A DNA stretch of 10,351 bases. Origin: UBA1049 sp964525815 (GTDB taxonomy: Bacteria; Bacillota; Clostridia; Oscillospirales; CAG-382). The notes below the pieces were generated by a model. The model was given only the letters and a program-made list of their open reading frames with translations, had not been told where the DNA came from and ran no database searches. The stretch covers positions 1-10,351 of the forward strand of contig CAZGJQ010000067.1 in the NCBI GenBank assembly GCA_964525815.1, in the 5' to 3' direction. Position numbers and translations under genes: made by a program. Within the stretch, counting starts at the first letter, position 1. Each line of letters opens with the position of its first letter. Shown piece after piece: positions 7,856 through 10,351 of the stretch.

Positions 7856-8336
7856 ATATTCGTTTTAATTTTACGGTATAAAGAGCCACGAGCCTGTCAA
7901 GTGCGTAGTCATAGATAAAAAATACAGCGTTGCCCAAAAGATAAACCGCACCCCCGATAATGTCAAACCCTATAAGATAAAAATCCTCGGTAAGCCCCAG
8001 AAGATACCTTCCGATTACAATAATAACCGTAAAGAAGATATTAAAAAGGATTAGCTTGCAGATAATTATAAGAGACCTTATTCTTATCCTCTGCAAATAT
8101 GCTTTAATTATAGGATAAAGCCCCGCAAAAGCCGCAAATATCACCGCGGGTGATTTATTCGGGAGCAGCACCAACGCAAGCAGGGAGCTTGCTGCATATA
8201 TTAAAAAAGCATGCTTTTTACCCAGCTCAATCATCGCAAAAATCACGGTCAACCCCGCAGCCGCCGCAGCGGACAGGTCAAGCGTTTGAAACAGCGAGCC
8301 CACAAACAATATTAGCACGGACAGAGAACACAGCAT
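7833..8336 (-). CDS. Conserved multi-pass membrane protein of unknown function
   Basis: From the first conventional start (ATG at 8336) the product is 167 residues, largely hydrophobic, with about five or six membrane segments. Landmarks are FAMIELGKKHAFLIYAASS, LVLLPNKSPAVIF and YPIIKAYLQRIRIRS, then a long hydrophobic stretch and a basic C-terminus (VKLKRIFDNNFKV). The ATG lacks a ribosome binding site and would start inside the first membrane segment. The frame is open upstream to a TAA at 8391-8393, and an AAGGGGG site sits 7 nt before an ATA at 8376-8378. Starting there adds IKAIKAHKKLALSG, a basic segment that suits membrane insertion, so the true start is probably 8378. It resembles unnamed clostridial membrane proteins; no function can be assigned. 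It follows the J-domain gene in the same direction. Confidence 0.8.
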   Translation of the reverse strand: MLCSLSVLILFVGSLFQTLDLSAAAAAGLTVIFAMIELGKKHAFLIYAASSLLALVLLPNKSPAVIFAAFAGLYPIIKAYLQRIRIRSLIIICKLILFNIFFTVIIVIGRYLLGLTEDFYLIGFDIIGGAVYLLGNAVFFIYDYALDRLVALYTVKLKRIFDNNFKV

Positions 8337-8409
8337 TCCGGAGAGGGCAAGCTTTTTGTGCGCCTTTATTGCTTTTATAAAAACGCCCCCTTATTCTGAG
8401 AAAACTTGC

Positions 8410-8426
8410 GCTGTTTTGCTAACAGC
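8410..8426 (-). other. Small hairpin overlapping the J-domain gene stop codon
   Basis: On the minus strand GCTGTT pairs with AACAGC around a five-base loop, AGCAA, and the TAG stop of the J-domain gene is inside. A short T-run (GTTTTC) follows five bases later. This is too weak and too far from the T-run for a convincing intrinsic terminator. It could be an attenuator or an mRNA-stability element between the two genes, or chance. Confidence 0.25.
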
Positions 8427-9030
8427 ATCTGATCAAATCCCCGCCCATGCATTCGCAGCAGCAATCTGCGCACAAAAGACCGGAGCATATCTGGCAGCCG
8501 TTACAGCCGCTTGTCTGGGTTGTGCGTGCATACGGACTGTAGGAGGATCCCATATTCATGCGGTCAAGAGCGGCGCGATACTCGGCGTTATATGGGTCAA
8601 GCTTACAGGCGGCTTCCATTTCCCGACGGGCGTCCTGAAGCCAGCCCTTCTGATATAATACATGTCCCATAAGAAAATGCCACTCGGCACCCCGTTCCTT
8701 CTCTGCGATACGATTAAGCAGCACCTCCGCCTCCGCAGCTCTGCGGCTTGCGATTAGCTGCCTAATACGAGAAAATGCGGTGTTCCCTCCTGCGTTATAA
8801 TTACCGCTGTAAAAATCCGAGCCATTGCCCGTACCTCCGGAGGAGCGTTGCCGCATAATGGTATCATATGCCTCGTTAATTTCCTTCATTTTTTCTGCCG
8901 CCAAATCGGATAGAGGGTTGTTTGCATAACTGTCGGGGTGATATTTTTTTGCCAGCTTCCTGTATGCCTTCTTTACCTCATCATCCGTAGCGCTTTGGGA
9001 AATACCCAGCACCTTATAAGGGTCCGTCAC
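8419..9030 (-). CDS. J-domain (DnaJ-like) protein with TPR-like region and cysteine-rich tail
   Basis: J-domain proteins stimulate the ATPase of a Hsp70 (DnaK) chaperone. The 203-residue product has an N-terminal J-domain (about 3-62) with the essential HPD at 31-33, then a Gly/Ser/Asn-rich linker (about 63-85). Next comes a helical repeat region (about 88-158) with TPR-like spacing, including LMGHVLYQKGWLQDARREME and ACKLDPYNAEY. The tail holds ten cysteines in its last 28 residues (CNGCQIC, CADCCCECMGGD, ending RCC). It is not classical DnaJ, since the four CxxCxGxG zinc repeats and the C-terminal substrate domains are missing. The start is GTG at 9028-9030, overlapping the stop of the DUF5685 gene by 4 nt (GTGA), with AAAGGAG 10 nt upstream. 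The tail may bind metal or be anchored or assembled, but nothing here shows which. Confidence 0.9.
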   Translation of the reverse strand: MTDPYKVLGISQSATDDEVKKAYRKLAKKYHPDSYANNPLSDLAAEKMKEINEAYDTIMRQRSSGGTGNGSDFYSGNYNAGGNTAFSRIRQLIASRRAAEAEVLLNRIAEKERGAEWHFLMGHVLYQKGWLQDARREMEAACKLDPYNAEYRAALDRMNMGSSYSPYARTTQTSGCNGCQICSGLLCADCCCECMGGDLIRCC

Positions 9031-9932
9031 TTAGTTATGTCTCCTTTTGTCCTCTGTGAGTTTGTAAGCGACAATAAAACCCTGTTAAGCGCCGCTCTTC
9101 CTCCAAGCTCGCAAATATTATAGATTATATTGTCGTAGTCGTTTACTCTGCTGCTCTCCTCATTTACCGTAACAAGCCCAAAGACTGAGGAAAATGCATT
9201 TATGCTGTCTGTTATGGTTGTCTCTATTTCATCTGCATTCCGTATCACTTCCTCAACGCTGCCGTACTTTTTTATCAGCGGATTGAAGTTGCCCGTTTTA
9301 TTATCCTCGTCAATATCGTCAAGGGCGTCCAGAATATAGACATATCTGCCTATATGATAGCCGCATTGAGAAGCTATCACCGCTCTTTGTCCCTCCAGCC
9401 CGTATGCCGCTATGTATTGCGTGACCGAGGCAAAGCAATCGGCAGTCTCATCCAGCGAACCGCTACTGCTCTGATTCTCTAATATATTAAGCCGATCCAA
9501 TTGAGTCCTTATATGCTGCTCAAGGTCATCATAATCCTTGACCTGTTTTTTTATTCGGGCAAAAAAGGGCAATGTAAGCCTTTTTAAGAAGCGTTTTATT
9601 CCTTTTTTATTGCTGTCCTTAATATCGTCGAGTACCTTGTAGTACAATAATACAGCAAATGCTGCACAGGTCAGTCCGTAGGCTTCCTCCGCTTCGAGAG
9701 TATTCCGTTTTTTAAATCGATAAGGGCATCGCTTCCTGCAAACAGAAGCCTTTTCCCCGGTTACGGCGATTCTTAAAATAGCGAGTGCAACAAAGTCATA
9801 ATTAAGAAAAAAACGGGTAAAATGAGATATATTCCTCCCGCCGTAGCGGCAAATCCCGCAGTAAGCCGCTCTATAAAGCTCATATTCCTTTACCAGCAGC
9901 TCACCCTGCACAGGTCTTATATATCCGAACAT
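9027..9932 (-). CDS. DUF5685 family protein
   Basis: The 301-residue protein is an uncharacterised family found mainly in Clostridia. It begins MFGYIRPVQGELLVKEYELY, the family's usual opening. CGIC (25-28) plus C65 and C69 form a possible four-cysteine metal site. Two aspartate-rich segments, LDDIKD (about 101-106) and LDALDDIDED (about 201-210), are separated by mostly helical sequence. This resembles the paired Asp-rich motifs of class I isoprenoid synthase folds, but that link is my inference. There is no signal peptide or clear membrane segment, so it is probably cytoplasmic or peripheral. An in-frame TTG at 9941 was rejected in favour of the ATG at 9930-9932, which has GAGG about 10 nt upstream. 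It is the first gene of the unit and overlaps the J-domain gene by 4 nt, suggesting a shared function. Confidence 0.88.
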   Translation of the reverse strand: MFGYIRPVQGELLVKEYELYRAAYCGICRYGGRNISHFTRFFLNYDFVALAILRIAVTGEKASVCRKRCPYRFKKRNTLEAEEAYGLTCAAFAVLLYYKVLDDIKDSNKKGIKRFLKRLTLPFFARIKKQVKDYDDLEQHIRTQLDRLNILENQSSSGSLDETADCFASVTQYIAAYGLEGQRAVIASQCGYHIGRYVYILDALDDIDEDNKTGNFNPLIKKYGSVEEVIRNADEIETTITDSINAFSSVFGLVTVNEESSRVNDYDNIIYNICELGGRAALNRVLLSLTNSQRTKGDITK

Positions 9933-9966
9933 ATCCCGCAAACCTCATTTATTCTTCAATCAGATT

Positions 9967-9995
9967 ATTATACCATATTTTTATTCAAAAGGCAA
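9967..9995 (-). promoter_or_regulatory. Extended -10 promoter for the DUF5685 / J-domain / membrane-protein unit
   Basis: On the minus strand, TTGCCT (9990-9995, 4/6 match) is followed by a 17-nt spacer and a perfect TATAAT (9967-9972). TGG directly before the -10 forms an extended -10 element. The predicted start is near 9960, giving a leader of about 28 nt before the ATG at 9932. Confidence 0.65.
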
Positions 9996-10025
9996 CCTTT
10001 ATTATACAAAAGTTGGATGTTTGTA

Positions 10026-10054
10026 TTGACAAATGAAGGTAAAAGTGATAGTAT
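10026..10054 (+). promoter_or_regulatory. Divergent promoter reading towards the tandem repeat
   Basis: TTGACA (10026-10031, perfect -35) is followed by a 17-nt spacer and TAGTAT (10049-10054, 4/6 match to the -10). The predicted start is near 10061. It points away from the DUF5685 promoter and would transcribe the small ORF, the inverted repeat and the tandem repeat. This is a motif match only. Confidence 0.5.
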
Positions 10055-10081
10055 TCTCTTTGTGAAAGGGAGTAGCTTGAT

Positions 10082-10118
10082 CATATGCATTGCTTTTCCA
10101 TTACTTTTTATGCATATG
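10082..10118. repeat. Perfect 9-bp inverted repeat over the small-ORF start
   Basis: CATATGCAT (10082-10090) and ATGCATATG (10110-10118) are exact inverse complements separated by 19 nt. In RNA from the promoter at 10026 this would be a hairpin that sequesters the ATG at 10085-10087. As DNA it could be a two-site operator. There is no T-run after it, so it is not an intrinsic terminator. Confidence 0.6.
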
Positions 10119-10198
10119 GGAGTGTTTGGTCGTCATTACAACCCGATATAGAGCTGACAGCGCAAACTGATGTAATCAATTTGTTATTAAGTCTTTGA
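10085..10198 (+). CDS. Possible small protein of 37 residues, unknown
   Basis: ATG at 10085-10087 to TGA at 10196-10198 encodes 37 residues beginning MHCFSITFYAYGSVWSS and ending in TAQTDVINLLLSL. It has a good upstream promoter and an AAAGGGAG ribosome binding site, although the 12-nt spacing is long. Its last 13 codons lie in the first copy of the 54-bp tandem repeat. I recognise no family, signal peptide or membrane segment. Its short length and repeat-derived tail make it uncertain: it may be a real small protein, a relic, or chance in a non-coding transcript. Confidence 0.25.
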   Translation: MHCFSITFYAYGSVWSSLQPDIELTAQTDVINLLLSL

Positions 10199-10351
10199 TT
10201 TATAAAGATAACAGCGCAAACTGATGTGATCAATTTGTTGTGAAGTCTTTGATTTATAAAGATAACAGCGCAAACTGATGTGATCAATTTGTTGTGAAGT
10301 CTTTGATTTATAAAGATAACAGCGCAAACTGATGTGATCAATTTGTTGTGA
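10157..10351. repeat. 54-bp tandem direct repeat, at least 3.6 copies, continuing past the right edge
   Basis: Copies start at 10157, 10211, 10265 and 10319 (the last cut at 33 bases), each beginning ACAGCGCAAACTGATGT. Copies 2 and 3 are identical and the visible part of copy 4 matches them. Copy 1 differs at three positions (unit positions 18, 30 and 32), as expected for the edge of an array. Each full unit has two small dyads: TGAT-N3-ATCA (unit positions 12-22) and TCTTT-N7-AAAGA (36-52). The whole 54 bases repeat with no variable spacers, so it is not a CRISPR array. It could be a binding-site array, a structured RNA, or a simple expansion. Confidence 0.93.

Larger units (their letters stand above)
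9933..10351. other. Gene-poor region to the right edge: divergent promoters, small ORF, tandem repeat
   Basis: No confident gene lies here. Reading rightwards it holds the leader and promoter of the minus-strand DUF5685 unit, then a divergent plus-strand promoter. After that come a 9-bp inverted repeat covering the start of a 37-codon ORF, and a 54-bp tandem repeat that continues past the window. It is A+T-rich compared with the flanking genes. I see no tRNA, transposase or phage gene. Confidence 0.8.

Noticed and set aside
10001..10029. A second minus-strand TATAAT (10001-10006) as another promoter for the DUF5685 unit
   Set aside because: At 17-nt spacing the -35 would be TCAATA. The better match TTGTCA is 20 nt away, which is too far. 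The promoter at 9967-9995 is clearly better.
10062..10151. Alternative small hydrophobic ORF in the next frame (GTG at 10062, ...SLIICIAFPLLFMHMGVFG...)
   Set aside because: The GTG has no ribosome binding site, and the AAAGGGAG site lies inside this ORF. It has fewer supporting signals than the ORF at 10085, though it cannot be fully excluded.
10108..10341. Minus-strand open frame through the tandem repeat, with an 18-residue repeated peptide (VITSVCAVIFINQRL-like)
   Set aside because: Because 54 is a multiple of three, any stop-free frame repeats. Two minus frames are open through the unit. The start would be a TTG inside the repeat, with no ribosome binding site.
10157..10351. CRISPR array
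   Set aside because: The full 54-bp unit, including the part that would be the spacer, is identical in copies 2 and 3. There are no variable spacers and no cas genes.

Overview
The window looks like a chromosomal segment of a Firmicute, most likely class Clostridia and probably near the Oscillospiraceae/Ruminococcaceae. The evidence is the gene order yicC-remA-gmk-rpoZ-priA-def-fmt-rsmB, which closely follows the conserved Firmicutes block, together with AGGAG-type ribosome binding sites, RemA, and a DUF5685/J-domain pair typical of Clostridia. The species cannot be fixed from the sequence. All confident genes are on the minus strand, so transcription runs from right to left.

Layout, in transcription order: (1) 9933-10351 is a gene-poor region. 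It holds divergent promoters, one weak small ORF on the plus strand, a 9-bp inverted repeat over that ORF's start codon, and a 54-bp tandem repeat that runs off the right edge. (2) 9932-7833 is a three-gene unit: a DUF5685 protein, a J-domain/TPR protein with a cysteine-rich tail, and a multi-pass membrane protein. The first two overlap by 4 nt. The membrane protein appears to start at an ATA codon. (3) 7775-1 is a long housekeeping operon: yicC, remA, gmk, rpoZ, priA, def, fmt, rsmB and the start of an M3-family oligopeptidase cut off by the left edge. A near-consensus promoter lies at the end of the membrane-protein gene.

The housekeeping genes cover RNA turnover (YicC), DNA-binding regulation (RemA), guanine nucleotide supply (Gmk), RNA polymerase assembly (omega), replication restart (PriA), initiator-Met formylation and deformylation (Fmt, Def) and 16S rRNA methylation (RsmB). 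Genes are separated by 8 to 60 nt or overlap (remA/gmk by 17 nt, fmt/rsmB by 8 nt), which implies co-transcription and coupling. Compared with the usual order, coaBC is missing between rpoZ and priA, and an M3 peptidase replaces rlmN after rsmB.

No phage, transposase, CRISPR-Cas, tRNA or rRNA is seen. The most unusual parts are the tandem repeat with its small ORF at the right edge, the apparent ATA start, and the poorly characterised DUF5685/J-domain/membrane-protein cassette.
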